From: Murimonas intestini
GTDB taxonomy: Bacteria; Bacillota; Clostridia; Lachnospirales; Lachnospiraceae
DNA: 64,000 nt
Direction of reading: 5' to 3'
Assembly (NCBI GenBank): GCA_003148945.1
Contig: QGGY01000002.1
Coordinates: 1 to 64,000 of the forward strand
Below are positions 41,599 to 50,492 of this stretch, piece by piece. Within the stretch, counting starts at the first letter, position 1; the number at the start of each line of letters is the position of its first letter. Under the pieces are notes generated by a model, which worked only from the letters and a program-made list of their open reading frames with translations, searched no databases and was not told where the DNA came from. The position numbers and the translations under genes are program-made.

Positions 41599-43350
41599 TT
41601 AATTCGTCTCACTCTCTGCCTCTGTTACAGGATCTCTTTCAACTCCCAGATAGGGAAGGATGTTGGAAAATATCTCTTTTACAACAGGAGCCGCTATCGT
41701 ACCTCCATAGTAGACTCCCTGGGGATTATTGATAATTAGCAGAACCAGCACTTGGGGATCATCCATGGGTGCAAATCCCACAAAGGATGATATATATTTG
41801 TTGGCGCTTCGGGGCAGGGTCTGGGAGGTGGCCGTCTTGCCCCCGATATGATATCCCTCGATGTAAGCATTTTTTCCTGATCCACCGTCAACTACGTTTT
41901 CCAGGATATACTGCATAGTCTTCGATGTCTCTTCAGATATGATCTGGTCCCCCACAGGATACTGGCATACCTCTACCAGCGCGTTATCCTGGTCACGCAC
42001 CTCTACGCCAAAGTGCGGCGTTATCCTCTTCCCCCCGTTCACTATGGAGGCGGCTGTGGCTGCCAGCTGGATCGGTGTGATCTGAAATGACTGCCCGAAT
42101 GAGATTGTCGCCAGCTCTACTTCTCCCACATTCTCCTTTTTGTGCATGATGGTCCCGGCTTCACCGGGCAGGTCTATCCCTGTTTTATCCATCAGGCCGA
42201 ACTGTTCAAAATACTTAAAATAATTGTCCACTCCAAGTCTCAGCCCCACTTCAATAAAAACAGGGTTGCAGGAGTTCATGGCTCCCTGCAGAAACGTCTC
42301 AGCCCCATGTCCGGCTCTCTTGTGGCAGTGGATCCTCCTGTCTTCCACAATCTTGAATCCAGGACAGGAAAACTGGTCATTCAGGCTGACCACCCCCTCC
42401 TCCAGCCCTGCTGCCGCTGTGATGATCTTAAAAGTAGATCCCGGCTCGTATGTGTCGTTAATGCACCCGTTCCTCCACATCTGGTTCAGGGCATCCTGCT
42501 TTTCCTTGTCCGACATTGATGAAGAATCTACATTCAGTGTAAACGGTTCATTCAGGTTAAATTCCGGCACATTTGTCATTCCCAGGATCTCCCCGTTGGA
42601 CGGACGCATTACAATGACTGAAACGCTGTCAGCGCTTTTTTGTTCTTTTACCTTCAGGGCTTCCTGTTCTATATATTTCTGGATGTTGCTGTCCAGGCTT
42701 ATGTACAGGTCATTCCCCGCCACCGGCTCAAGACGCCCTTCCCCTGCGTCCGGCAGTTCTACGCCTCTTGCATCTGTCATTGTCAGGATCTGCCCGTCAT
42801 CCCCCTTTAATACATCCTCATACTGTACCTCCAGGCCCACGATCCCCTGGTTATCACTTCCTGTAAAGCCCAGCACCTTGCTGGCCAGATCATCCAGGGG
42901 ATAATACCTTTTAAAATCCTCATCGATTTTTACCCCTGCCAGATCATATTCCCTGATACGGTCCCCCACTTCTTTTTCCACATTTGTCATCACACGCTCG
43001 ATCGAGGTGACCTTTTCCACTCTCTTTCTCACTTTTTCTTCTGAGAGCCCAAGCTCCTTAGACAGAACTTCAACCACCTTATCAGGCTCCTTCAGCTGGC
43101 TGTGGATGACTGATATGGTGCAGACCGTCTTATTTGTAGCCAGCACCTTCCCCGTAGCGTCTATGATCTTCCCTCTGGCTGCCTTTATATCCCTCTCCCT
43201 CTCGTGCAGCTCCTGTGCTTTCTGGCTGTAGTAGTCGGACTGGAAAAGCATCAGATATCCCAGCCTGCCCACAAGGAAAATGAGCACGCCAAAACAGAGC
43301 GTGAAGACCACTACGATTTTCTTTTTATGGTAAGTCTTGATATTCAGCAT
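41599..43350 (-). CDS. class B penicillin-binding protein, SpoVD-like, with KTA in place of KTG
   Basis: 583 aa: one N-terminal membrane segment (about 12-34), pedestal domain (50-200) and transpeptidase domain. Active-site motifs are S305-T-F-K308, S360-C-N362 and, unusually, K505-T-A507 (GGKTATSQ) where the canonical third motif is KTG. No PASTA domains follow, unlike B. subtilis SpoVD. It cross-links peptidoglycan, most likely in spore cortex or septum with the SEDS partner downstream. A 14-bp hairpin covers its ribosome site. Second of two adjacent class B PBPs. KTA could lower beta-lactam affinity; a one-base sequencing error could also explain it. Confidence 0.88.
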   Translation of the reverse strand: MLNIKTYHKKKIVVVFTLCFGVLIFLVGRLGYLMLFQSDYYSQKAQELHERERDIKAARGKIIDATGKVLATNKTVCTISVIHSQLKEPDKVVEVLSKELGLSEEKVRKRVEKVTSIERVMTNVEKEVGDRIREYDLAGVKIDEDFKRYYPLDDLASKVLGFTGSDNQGIVGLEVQYEDVLKGDDGQILTMTDARGVELPDAGEGRLEPVAGNDLYISLDSNIQKYIEQEALKVKEQKSADSVSVIVMRPSNGEILGMTNVPEFNLNEPFTLNVDSSSMSDKEKQDALNQMWRNGCINDTYEPGSTFKIITAAAGLEEGVVSLNDQFSCPGFKIVEDRRIHCHKRAGHGAETFLQGAMNSCNPVFIEVGLRLGVDNYFKYFEQFGLMDKTGIDLPGEAGTIMHKKENVGEVELATISFGQSFQITPIQLAATAASIVNGGKRITPHFGVEVRDQDNALVEVCQYPVGDQIISEETSKTMQYILENVVDGGSGKNAYIEGYHIGGKTATSQTLPRSANKYISSFVGFAPMDDPQVLVLLIINNPQGVYYGGTIAAPVVKEIFSNILPYLGVERDPVTEAESETN

Positions 43351-43355
43351 AAAAA

Positions 43356-43402
43356 AACCTCATAAAAGCTTTACTATAATGTATTTTCGCTTTTATGAGG
43401 TT
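43356..43402 (-). promoter_or_regulatory. hairpin occluding the SpoVD-like gene's ribosome site
   Basis: Minus strand AACCTCATAAAAGC (43402-43389) pairs perfectly with GCTTTTATGAGGTT (43369-43356), 14 bp, followed by seven U and the ATG at 43350. The 3' arm contains the GAGG ribosome site. The structure is both a good intrinsic terminator and a translation lock between the two PBP genes; the 19-nt loop is AT-rich and may hide a promoter -10. Confidence 0.7.
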
Positions 43403-43427
43403 ATGTTAATTTATATCCAATCTCTTA

Positions 43428-45563
43428 TTACTCGTTTAACTGAAGATCATCAGGAGTGACACCCTCTGCCCCGTCATCCACAGGGGCATTCTCATTTGCC
43501 TCCGGCGGGCCTGGCAGGTTATCCTGCTGGGCGACTGGATTTTCCGGATCCCCCTGGACACCGTCCCCGCTGCCTGCACCTTCCACGGGCGTGCCGTCTT
43601 CATTTGTCTCTTGTGTCTCATTCTGTACGGCATTACCTCCGGCGAGAGCCTCATCCTGAGTTATGCCAAGTTCACTCAGCAGATCATCAGTTATTTCCTC
43701 TGTCGGATATATATTCATATAAGGAAGGACTTCCGTCATGATCTGTCTGAACATGATCTGAGGAAAGCCGCCAAAGGTCTGGTCTTCCACATTTGGCTCA
43801 TCAATAACCACATAGCACACAACCTGAGGGTCATTGATAGGCACTGCTCCTATAAAGGAGACCACATACTTGCCGTTTTCTCTCGGAAGTTTTTCGGCTG
43901 TTCCTGTCTTGCCGCCTACACGATACCCCGGTACACGCGCCCTCCTTCCAGTTCCCTCAGAAACACCCTTCTCCAGGTAATCCCTCAGGAGTGATGAGCT
44001 GCGCTGTGAGATAGGATTTCTCAGGACTACCGGATCAATCGTCTTTGCCACACCGCCGCTGGGGTCCAGCACCTGTCTGACCACATGAGGCTGGTAATAA
44101 TATCCGCCGTTTACAACAGTAGAAAATGCAGCCAGCTCCTGAATCATGCTGCAGGTAAATCCCTGGCCAAAAGCATTTGTGGCCAGCTCCACCTCATGCA
44201 TAGAATTCTTTGTATACAGGATACCCGCATTTTCATTTGGCAGGTCGATCCCTGTCTTCAGTCCAAACCCAAACTCCGCTTGACATTGGAGGAAATTACC
44301 TATCCCCACCTTCATGGATATCTGCATGATGGCGTCATTGCAGGAATTCATAATAACATCACTCAGGGATTCCATCCCATGCCCCCATACATTATCACAT
44401 TTAATATACCTGTCAGTTATCTGTTCCCCGCCGTCACACATATAAGACTCATCATCTGTTATTGCCCCGATGTCCAGTGCATATGACACCGTGATCGGTT
44501 TCATGGTAGACCCCGGCTCAAATGCTTCTGAGACAGTAAAATTGGCCCATCTCTCATTGAGAGCCTTACTGTGGTCTTCCTCTGACATCTTATCCACTTC
44601 TGTGTCGCTGTACCAGCCTGTCAGGTCAAAAGGATCATTCAGGTCATAGCCTTTATTTGTAGCCATAGCCAGGATCTCGCCTGTATTGCAGTCAGCCACG
44701 ATAACGCCTACATTTTTTGCCCCATGCCCCGCGTTCTCATCACTGGGGCCATCCATGTGCTCGGCTTCATATTGGGCGATATACTTCTCCACCACCTGCT
44801 GGATATTTGTATCAATAGACATTACAAGTGTGTTTCCGTTAGTCGGCTCAATGATTGTTCTCTGCAGTTCAGAATCCTCGTTCAAATACCCGAACTCACG
44901 GCCGTTCACGCCGTTTAACACATCTGAATACCAGACTTCCAGGCCGCTCACGCCGTCATTTAAGTTATTGGAAAATCCAACTACTGTACTTGCCACAGTG
45001 CTCATGGGATACTCTCTGATATAATTTTCCTCAAACCAGATTCCCGTAATGTTCCTCCGCTCCTTGATCTGTTCATCAGTGAGCTTTTTTTCAGCATCCG
45101 TGGATACATAGTCTTCATATGCCTGCTTTTCCTCAATTGTCACCTGGCGCTTCAAAACCTGATACTGGCTGTCTTTCGTCTCATCACTTGTGAGCCGGCT
45201 GCGCACCTCTGACTCGTCCAGTCCCATGGTGGAGACAAGAGCCCTGACTGTTGGTTCAATGTAATCTTCCTTCTGGTTGACTGCATAACAGTCCAGAACC
45301 AGATTATAGACCTTCTCACTTTTTGCCAGTACCGTGCCGTTTCTGTCCCTGATCTCCCCTCTCCTGAAGGGGATCGTCCTGCTGTCATACTGCTGCTGTG
45401 ACAGCACCTGCTTTGTATATTTGTCACCGCTGGTCTTGGCAATATATGAAATCCTGATATTTATGATTGCAAGTGCTAATAAAACGAATGCAAATATAGC
45501 CAGAAGCTTTATTTGCATTTTGTGTGTAAATCTCTTTTTTTTAGTTTTTCTTCTTGTAGCCAC
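43428..45563 (-). CDS. class B penicillin-binding protein (FtsI/PBP2B-like)
   Basis: 711 aa. A basic tail (ATRRKTKKKRFTHK), one membrane segment (about 17-38), a dimerisation/pedestal domain and a transpeptidase with complete motifs: S352-T-M-K355, S407-C-N409 and K552-T-G-T555. The C-terminal 100 residues are an acidic, Gly/Glu/Pro/Asn-rich tail with no PASTA domain. Likely the septal transpeptidase working with FtsW. GTG start with GTGAGG five bases upstream, 12 bases after ftsL. Confidence 0.92.
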   Translation of the reverse strand: MATRRKTKKKRFTHKMQIKLLAIFAFVLLALAIINIRISYIAKTSGDKYTKQVLSQQQYDSRTIPFRRGEIRDRNGTVLAKSEKVYNLVLDCYAVNQKEDYIEPTVRALVSTMGLDESEVRSRLTSDETKDSQYQVLKRQVTIEEKQAYEDYVSTDAEKKLTDEQIKERRNITGIWFEENYIREYPMSTVASTVVGFSNNLNDGVSGLEVWYSDVLNGVNGREFGYLNEDSELQRTIIEPTNGNTLVMSIDTNIQQVVEKYIAQYEAEHMDGPSDENAGHGAKNVGVIVADCNTGEILAMATNKGYDLNDPFDLTGWYSDTEVDKMSEEDHSKALNERWANFTVSEAFEPGSTMKPITVSYALDIGAITDDESYMCDGGEQITDRYIKCDNVWGHGMESLSDVIMNSCNDAIMQISMKVGIGNFLQCQAEFGFGLKTGIDLPNENAGILYTKNSMHEVELATNAFGQGFTCSMIQELAAFSTVVNGGYYYQPHVVRQVLDPSGGVAKTIDPVVLRNPISQRSSSLLRDYLEKGVSEGTGRRARVPGYRVGGKTGTAEKLPRENGKYVVSFIGAVPINDPQVVCYVVIDEPNVEDQTFGGFPQIMFRQIMTEVLPYMNIYPTEEITDDLLSELGITQDEALAGGNAVQNETQETNEDGTPVEGAGSGDGVQGDPENPVAQQDNLPGPPEANENAPVDDGAEGVTPDDLQLNE

Positions 45564-45574
45564 TTAAACCTCAC

Positions 45575-46111
45575 CTATTTTGTGGGAACATCTTCATACT
45601 GCCTTACATAGTCAGAAGCCTGGCTGTCATAAGTGATGATCTGTCCCTGGGTTGCGTAGACCATGCCCAGCTTATTCATAGCCACATCTTTGATGTACTC
45701 TAAATCAACTGAAGCTAATGCTCTCTCGTATTCGGTATCATTTGCTAACTTTAACTCACTGTATTCACTGGTCAGACTCGCTACAGACTTTCTGTGTGAT
45801 GTGCTTTCAGCCTGCAGCTGCAGGAAGTTTACACAAACAAAAAGGCTTACAGACGCTGCCACAGCCAAAAATGCCACGTATCCGAGATCCATCTTCAGGG
45901 CCTTTTCCCTGTTTCTGCGCGTCCTTTTGCTGGTTCCCGGCCTCACGGCTTTCTGTACTTTTCTTGGCTGCTGCTGTCTCGGCCTTACTTCAGTCTCTAC
46001 TGTGCGGACGGTATTTCCATCTATATATGTCCTTGTCTGGTAACGCCTGCTACTTGTCCTTTGCTGGCCGCCCGTAGTTCTTCCGGCCGGTCTGCCTGAT
46101 GTTCTGCCCAT
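45575..46111 (-). CDS. ftsL: FtsL-like cell division protein
   Basis: 178 aa. A long, strongly basic Arg/Gln-rich cytoplasmic N-terminus (1-80; PRQQQPRKVQKAVRPG) is followed by one membrane segment (about 84-102; YVAFLAVAASVSLFVCVNF) and a periplasmic-side coiled coil (LQLQAESTSHRKSVASLTSEYSEL). Position between rsmH and the PBP genes plus this layout identify FtsL; primary sequence is poorly conserved in the family. The basic tail is longer than usual. GGGGAG precedes the ATG. Confidence 0.87.
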   Translation of the reverse strand: MGRTSGRPAGRTTGGQQRTSSRRYQTRTYIDGNTVRTVETEVRPRQQQPRKVQKAVRPGTSKRTRRNREKALKMDLGYVAFLAVAASVSLFVCVNFLQLQAESTSHRKSVASLTSEYSELKLANDTEYERALASVDLEYIKDVAMNKLGMVYATQGQIITYDSQASDYVRQYEDVPTK

Positions 46112-46175
46112 ATAAAATCTCCCCTATCTCTTTGCACGTGCTGTTCCCGTCACTGGCAGCCCATGCTGCCTGATC

Positions 46176-47123
46176 CTAAGAGTCTCCTGTTCCTCGTTCA
46201 AATACGCGGAGCTTTGCACTTTTAGCCCGTGCGTTTTCCTCCAACTCCTCCTCGCCCGGCACGATGGGTTTTCTTGTGATAACGCGGCCCTTTGACTTCT
46301 TGCCGCATATACACACCGGAAAATCCCTTGGACACGTGCATGGATCCTCATTTTTCTTAAATGCTGTTTTCACTATCCTGTCTTCTAAAGAATGGAAGGT
46401 GATCACACAGATCCGCCCTCCCTCATTCAGAAGCTCTATCATATCATCCAGAGAATTCGAAAGAACCTCCAGCTCTTTATTAAGTTCTATTCTTATGGCC
46501 TGGAATGTCTTTTTGGCTGGGTGTCCGCCTACCGCACGGATCTTCATTGGAATTGCCGCTTTTATAACATTAACTAACTCCCCAGTTGTTTCCAATGTTT
46601 TTTCTTGTCTTGCACTTACAATGTGTTTGGCAATATTCTTAGCGAACTTGTCCTCCCCGTAGTCACGTATGATTCGGTAAAGGTCCATTTCACTATAATT
46701 ATTTACAATGTCCTTTGCCGTCATCGTCTGACGCTGATCCATCCGCATATCAAGCGGAGCATCCACTTTGTAAGTAAACCCGCGGTCTGCCGTATCCAAT
46801 TGGTAGGAGGATACACCTAGATCCAAAACGATTCCATCCACAGATGTCACATGTATGTTGTCCAGTTCCTTTTTCATGTCGCAGTAATTGCTGCGAATGA
46901 TAGTTACTTTATCTTTAAACTCCCCTAAGCGCTTTGCCGCTGCTTCAATAGCTGCCGCATCCTGGTCGATTCCAATCAACCTTCCGTTCTGCGACAAATG
47001 TGAGCAGATCTCATATGAATGGCCTCCGCCTCCCAGCGTGCCGTCCACGTATATTCCGTCCGGCCTGATGTTCAGAGCCTCAATGGTTTCATCCAGTAGT
47101 ACAGATTTGTGTTTGAAATTCAT
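46176..47123 (-). CDS. rsmH: 16S rRNA (cytosine-1402-N4)-methyltransferase RsmH
   Basis: 315 aa. N-terminal [16 protein letters not shown] motif [42 protein letters not shown] and C-terminal [10 protein letters not shown] are all RsmH signatures. It methylates N4 of C1402 in the decoding centre. GGGGAGG precedes the ATG. Second gene of the dcw cluster. Confidence 0.97.
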   Translation of the reverse strand: MNFKHKSVLLDETIEALNIRPDGIYVDGTLGGGGHSYEICSHLSQNGRLIGIDQDAAAIEAAAKRLGEFKDKVTIIRSNYCDMKKELDNIHVTSVDGIVLDLGVSSYQLDTADRGFTYKVDAPLDMRMDQRQTMTAKDIVNNYSEMDLYRIIRDYGEDKFAKNIAKHIVSARQEKTLETTGELVNVIKAAIPMKIRAVGGHPAKKTFQAIRIELNKELEVLSNSLDDMIELLNEGGRICVITFHSLEDRIVKTAFKKNEDPCTCPRDFPVCICGKKSKGRVITRKPIVPGEEELEENARAKSAKLRVFERGTGDS

Positions 47124-47138
47124 ATTGTCCTCCCCAGG

Positions 47139-47570
47139 CTATATGCTCAATCCTAAATCCGACATTTGCTCTGCGATGTCATCCATATCATCGTAAGTGT
47201 TATTTTCATCCCACTTGACTTTGCTCCAAATCTCGATTCTGTTCAGCATGCCGGTCAATACCACGTCTTTTTCCAGACCCGCAAATTCTCTCAGTGTACC
47301 CGGTAAGAGAATTCTCCCCTGCTTGTCTACTTCACACGGGGCTGCGCCCGCGACGAAGAAACGTGAAAATTGTCTTGCGCTTTTGTTTGTAAGTGGTAAG
47401 GATTTGAGTTTTTCCTCGAAGGTATTCCACTCATGTTCGGGAAACACAAATAAGCATCCATCCAATCCCTTTGTAACAACAAATTCTTCTCCTAATTCTT
47501 CACGGAACTTGGAGGGGATAATCAGTCTGCCTTTGGTATCGATCGTATGATTGTATTCTCCCATAAACAT
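47139..47570 (-). CDS. mraZ: transcriptional regulator MraZ
   Basis: 143 aa, standard length. Two SpoVT/AbrB-type repeats: MFMGEYNHTIDTKGRLIIPS near the N-terminus and AAPCEVDKQGRILLPGTLRE in the middle (each with the DxKGR/DxQGR motif). MraZ binds short direct repeats in its own promoter and controls the dcw cluster; a five-unit 10-bp repeat lies upstream. ATG with AAGG eight bases upstream. Confidence 0.96.
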   Translation of the reverse strand: MFMGEYNHTIDTKGRLIIPSKFREELGEEFVVTKGLDGCLFVFPEHEWNTFEEKLKSLPLTNKSARQFSRFFVAGAAPCEVDKQGRILLPGTLREFAGLEKDVVLTGMLNRIEIWSKVKWDENNTYDDMDDIAEQMSDLGLSI

Positions 47571-47676
47571 ATATCATACCTTCTTTCAAGCAGATACAGC
47601 ATCATCTCTTCAGTATTTTCACTGACATTCCTCTCGGAGTGTTCGTCCTGCATCTGCGGCGGATACGGAAAATGGT

Positions 47677-47726
47677 TTCCACATGTTCTCCATTTTCCAC
47701 CACTATCCACCACTTCTCACCACTTG
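47677..47726 (-). promoter_or_regulatory. MraZ operator: five direct repeats of 10 bp
   Basis: Minus strand reads AGTGGTGAGA, AGTGGTGGAT, AGTGGTGGAA, AATGGAGAAC, ATGTGGAAAC in tandem (47726 down to 47677), one DNA turn apart, starting just after the -10 box of the mra promoter. MraZ proteins bind GTG-rich direct repeats of this spacing, so autoregulation is likely. Confidence 0.8.
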
Positions 47727-47733
47727 TATGTTT

Positions 47734-47762
47734 ATAATAATCCAAAACCCCGAAAATTACAA
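47734..47762 (-). promoter_or_regulatory. promoter of the dcw (mra) cluster
   Basis: Minus strand TTGTAA (47762-47757), 17-bp spacer, TATTAT (47739-47734). Within the 471-bp gap 47571-48041 the MraZ repeats follow it; upstream are several TGTGGAG-like words and one perfect DnaA-box sequence TTATCCACA (47970-47978), and otherwise nothing. Confidence 0.65.
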
Positions 47763-47995
47763 GGGGAAAATAAAATAATTTCCAAAAGAATTTTTTGCGA
47801 AACCGGGATTTTTCCAGTATTTTCCTGGCCTCTACCAGATGTTGTAGAGCCCCTTTCAGGGCCTACCAAATGAGCTTTTCCCGCATTTGCAGGGACCCTT
47901 ATGCTGTGGAGAGGTGTGGGGGATGATCAAAATCTGTGGAGCAAAGTGGGGGGATTTTAGCAGGAAGATTTATCCACAATCCACAGACAGAAATC

Positions 47996-48022
47996 AGGGC
48001 CGCTGCAAAATGCAGCGGCCCT
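47996..48022 (-). terminator. terminator of the 48-55 kb gene block
   Basis: Minus strand AGGGCCGCTGCA (48022-48011) and TGCAGCGGCCCT (48007-47996), perfect 12-bp stem with TTT loop, then GATTTCTGTCTG. GC-rich stem with weak U-tract. Confidence 0.7.
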
Positions 48023-48041
48023 GTCATGTTCTTTCCTGTAT

Positions 48042-48986
48042 TCAATGTACGATGTTGACGGGATTGCCTTTTATAAAGGCTGCAATATTTTCGAATTCGA
48101 TCCTGGCCCGTTTCACCATAGACTCACTTGTGGCGAACGCCACATGCGGGGTGAGTATCGTATTCGGGGCATGTACAAGCGGATCTTCCTGGCTGATAGG
48201 CGGCTCTGTGTCGAAAACATCCACTGCCGCACCGGCGATCCGGCCTTCCTTCAAAGCTTTTGCAAGGGCTGCCCCATCCACCACTGGTCCCCTCGCCGTA
48301 TTTACAAGGACTGCTGTTTTTTTCATCCAGGATATTTCCCTGGCCCCGATCATACCTCTTGTCGTCTCATTTAATGGTACGTGGAGCGATATGATATCCG
48401 ACTGTCTCATAACCTCCTCCAGGCTCATATAAGGGATCTCCCCCACTCTGCCCGGAGTTCTGCTGTATGCAATCACCTTCATGCCAAACGCCTGTGCCAG
48501 CGCTGCCACTCTCCTGCCAATGGCGCCTGTCCCCACTATGCCCATAGTTCTGCCTTCCAGCTCTCCCCCTATGAGTCCGTCTTTAGTCCCACCATTCCTC
48601 ACTGCCCTGTCACAGGGGATCAGATTTCTGTACAGAGAGAGCACTAAGCCAAATACCAGCTCTGATACTGCTGTATTAGAATATCCCGCACAATTGCAGA
48701 CAGTGATGCCCTTTTCCCGGCAGTATTCCATATCCACATGGTCCACCCCCGTAAAAGCCACAGCGAGCATCTTCAGACATTTACACCCTTCCAGAACCTC
48801 TCCTGGAAACGGCAGGTTTCCAAGGGCAATGATATCTGCATCCTGCCCACGCCTGATAAGTTCCTCTGTATCCGTTGTGCGGGTATTGTGATAAATGACC
48901 TCTGTCTCTGTACCCAGAACCCCGGCCGCCATATCCATCAATTCCCTCTCTTCAACACCCAGCGGCTCAATAATAACTATCTTCAT
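48042..48986 (-). CDS. D-isomer 2-hydroxyacid dehydrogenase (NAD-binding)
   Basis: 314 aa from the ATG at 48986 (AGGAGG nine bases upstream). Rossmann motif GIVGTGAIGRRVAALAQAFG; catalytic Arg in NTARGPVVDG, Glu in FDTEPP and His in TPHVAF form the full triad. It reversibly reduces a 2-oxo acid to a D-2-hydroxy acid with NADH. It belongs to the phosphoglycerate/hydroxypyruvate/glyoxylate reductase branch but without ACT domain. It is the last gene of the minus-strand block with two DcuC carriers, an SLC13 permease and two URO-D-fold proteins, so its substrate is probably an intermediate of that pathway. Substrate unknown. Confidence 0.9.
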   Translation of the reverse strand: MKIVIIEPLGVEERELMDMAAGVLGTETEVIYHNTRTTDTEELIRRGQDADIIALGNLPFPGEVLEGCKCLKMLAVAFTGVDHVDMEYCREKGITVCNCAGYSNTAVSELVFGLVLSLYRNLIPCDRAVRNGGTKDGLIGGELEGRTMGIVGTGAIGRRVAALAQAFGMKVIAYSRTPGRVGEIPYMSLEEVMRQSDIISLHVPLNETTRGMIGAREISWMKKTAVLVNTARGPVVDGAALAKALKEGRIAGAAVDVFDTEPPISQEDPLVHAPNTILTPHVAFATSESMVKRARIEFENIAAFIKGNPVNIVH

Positions 48987-49097
48987 CCAACGTATCCTCC
49001 TGATTTCAATTGGAACCTGCGCATGACGCAAAGCCCCTGCATCTTATTTTACACTTGCGGAGGCTTTCTGTCTATCAGGGGATTTCTGCATCTGTTT

Positions 49098-50480
49098 TCA
49101 TGCCATAATACATGCTCCCGCCAGATAGACAAGTATAGACACAGCCTGAGGCAGAAATGCCCTTTTCAGTATAGTTGGGATAGGGACCCCGCTGCTCTGG
49201 CTTGTCATAGCAATATGGGCAGTGGCAGGCGACATGCCTATGGCAAACTGCGGTACATTGCACATTGTCAGGATAAGATAGTCAGGATTCGCGCCGGAGG
49301 AGGCAATGATAGCTGCATAAACCGGCCCAAGTATTGTCATGGGCACATAATTATTTGCCGCCACAACACCCACAAACAGCCCTACTATAGTTGAAAGGAT
49401 AATAAAAAGCGGCAGGTTAATGTCAGTGCCTGCGTTCACGAATGGCTGGAGAAGAATTCCAATCCCGCCGATCTGCATGACGGCTTTTCCAAACATTGCT
49501 CCACCTATAACGATACCCAGGATGTTTGTAAGTGTCTTCCCCATGCTTTTAAAAAACTCGAAGCCTCCGTTTACCGCCTCTGTCCTGTTTTTGGACGTGA
49601 GTACCACAAAGCCAAAGACAAGCGTAAAACACATCAGTTCTACACAAGGTATGCTTAACGTGGGAAGCTTTCCCACTAAGCCGCTGAAAAGGATCATCAT
49701 CACGAGGGGGAATACAGGAAAGAGTGCATAATATTTAGGTATCCCCAGTTCCTCAATCTTTTTGCCCTTCAACTCAGCCTGGCCGCCCTGGGCGTTCTCC
49801 TTTTTGTCAAAATGTCTGGCCATAAAAATAAATACCACCGAACCAGCCAGGATCGCCCCAAATGCCCAGGGCCATTCATATCTGACAAAATGCTCTGCCA
49901 GATTAAAATTCTCATATCCCATATACCCCGCACCTACCGCAATATTGGCTGAGGTTGGGCCATACAGATACATGACACCCGCAAAAATCGAAGTAGCCGC
50001 CGTAGCCCTGGACACACCGCATGCCAGCAAAATTGGATATACTGTCCCAAACAGGAGCGCTATACGTCCTGTCCCGTTAGGAATAACAAGAAGAAGCAGC
50101 GACGCAAATACGAATGTGGCCCAGGCTATCAGATATTTATTCCTGATCCTCATAATTGGCCTGGCGGCAAGCAGAGCAAACAGGGTTGAGGCCTTCAGGT
50201 AATCCATATAGGCCACATATCCCACGATTGTCAGGATATTAATTCCGGCCCCTGTAATAGTACTGACAATGCCCACAGATTTAAAATATTCAAACACGTC
50301 AAAGAACAGGATCCCCGTACTGTTCTCCTCCATAGGAGTTGTACCGTTTATAAGCCCGCCGGCAAAGATCCCGGCGATACCGATCATTGTAAGCGCCACT
50401 GCAAAATTGATCTTTTTCTTCAGCGCAATCAGCACCAGTGCAAACATAACAAAAGTAATTAAAAGCTTGACCGCAACCAT
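49098..50480 (-). CDS. DcuC-family C4-dicarboxylate-type carrier (paralogue 1)
   Basis: 460 aa with about 12 hydrophobic segments. Family features: YMDYLKASTLFALLAARPI, LLVIPNGTGRIALLFGTVYPILLACGVSRATA (the conserved PxGTGR loop), and MSPATAHIAMTSQSSGVPIP near the C-terminus. DcuC carriers move C4-dicarboxylates or other small carboxylates across the membrane, usually as exchangers. ATG with AAAGGAG upstream, 12 bases after the SLC13 gene. It is clearly paralogous with the gene at 53938, sharing the same motifs but diverged elsewhere. Substrate unknown. Confidence 0.87.
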   Translation of the reverse strand: MVAVKLLITFVMFALVLIALKKKINFAVALTMIGIAGIFAGGLINGTTPMEENSTGILFFDVFEYFKSVGIVSTITGAGINILTIVGYVAYMDYLKASTLFALLAARPIMRIRNKYLIAWATFVFASLLLLVIPNGTGRIALLFGTVYPILLACGVSRATAATSIFAGVMYLYGPTSANIAVGAGYMGYENFNLAEHFVRYEWPWAFGAILAGSVVFIFMARHFDKKENAQGGQAELKGKKIEELGIPKYYALFPVFPLVMMILFSGLVGKLPTLSIPCVELMCFTLVFGFVVLTSKNRTEAVNGGFEFFKSMGKTLTNILGIVIGGAMFGKAVMQIGGIGILLQPFVNAGTDINLPLFIILSTIVGLFVGVVAANNYVPMTILGPVYAAIIASSGANPDYLILTMCNVPQFAIGMSPATAHIAMTSQSSGVPIPTILKRAFLPQAVSILVYLAGACIMA

Positions 50481-50492
50481 GGCAATTCTCCT

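Noticed and set aside
47677-47726. Tandem direct repeats as a plasmid iteron or CRISPR
   Set aside because: The repeat lies in the 5' UTR of mraZ with 10-bp phase, which fits MraZ binding, and no replication gene is near.
47830-47985. Chromosome origin near mraZ because of a DnaA box
   Set aside because: Only one perfect box; dnaA, dnaN, gidA or rpmH are not present in the window.
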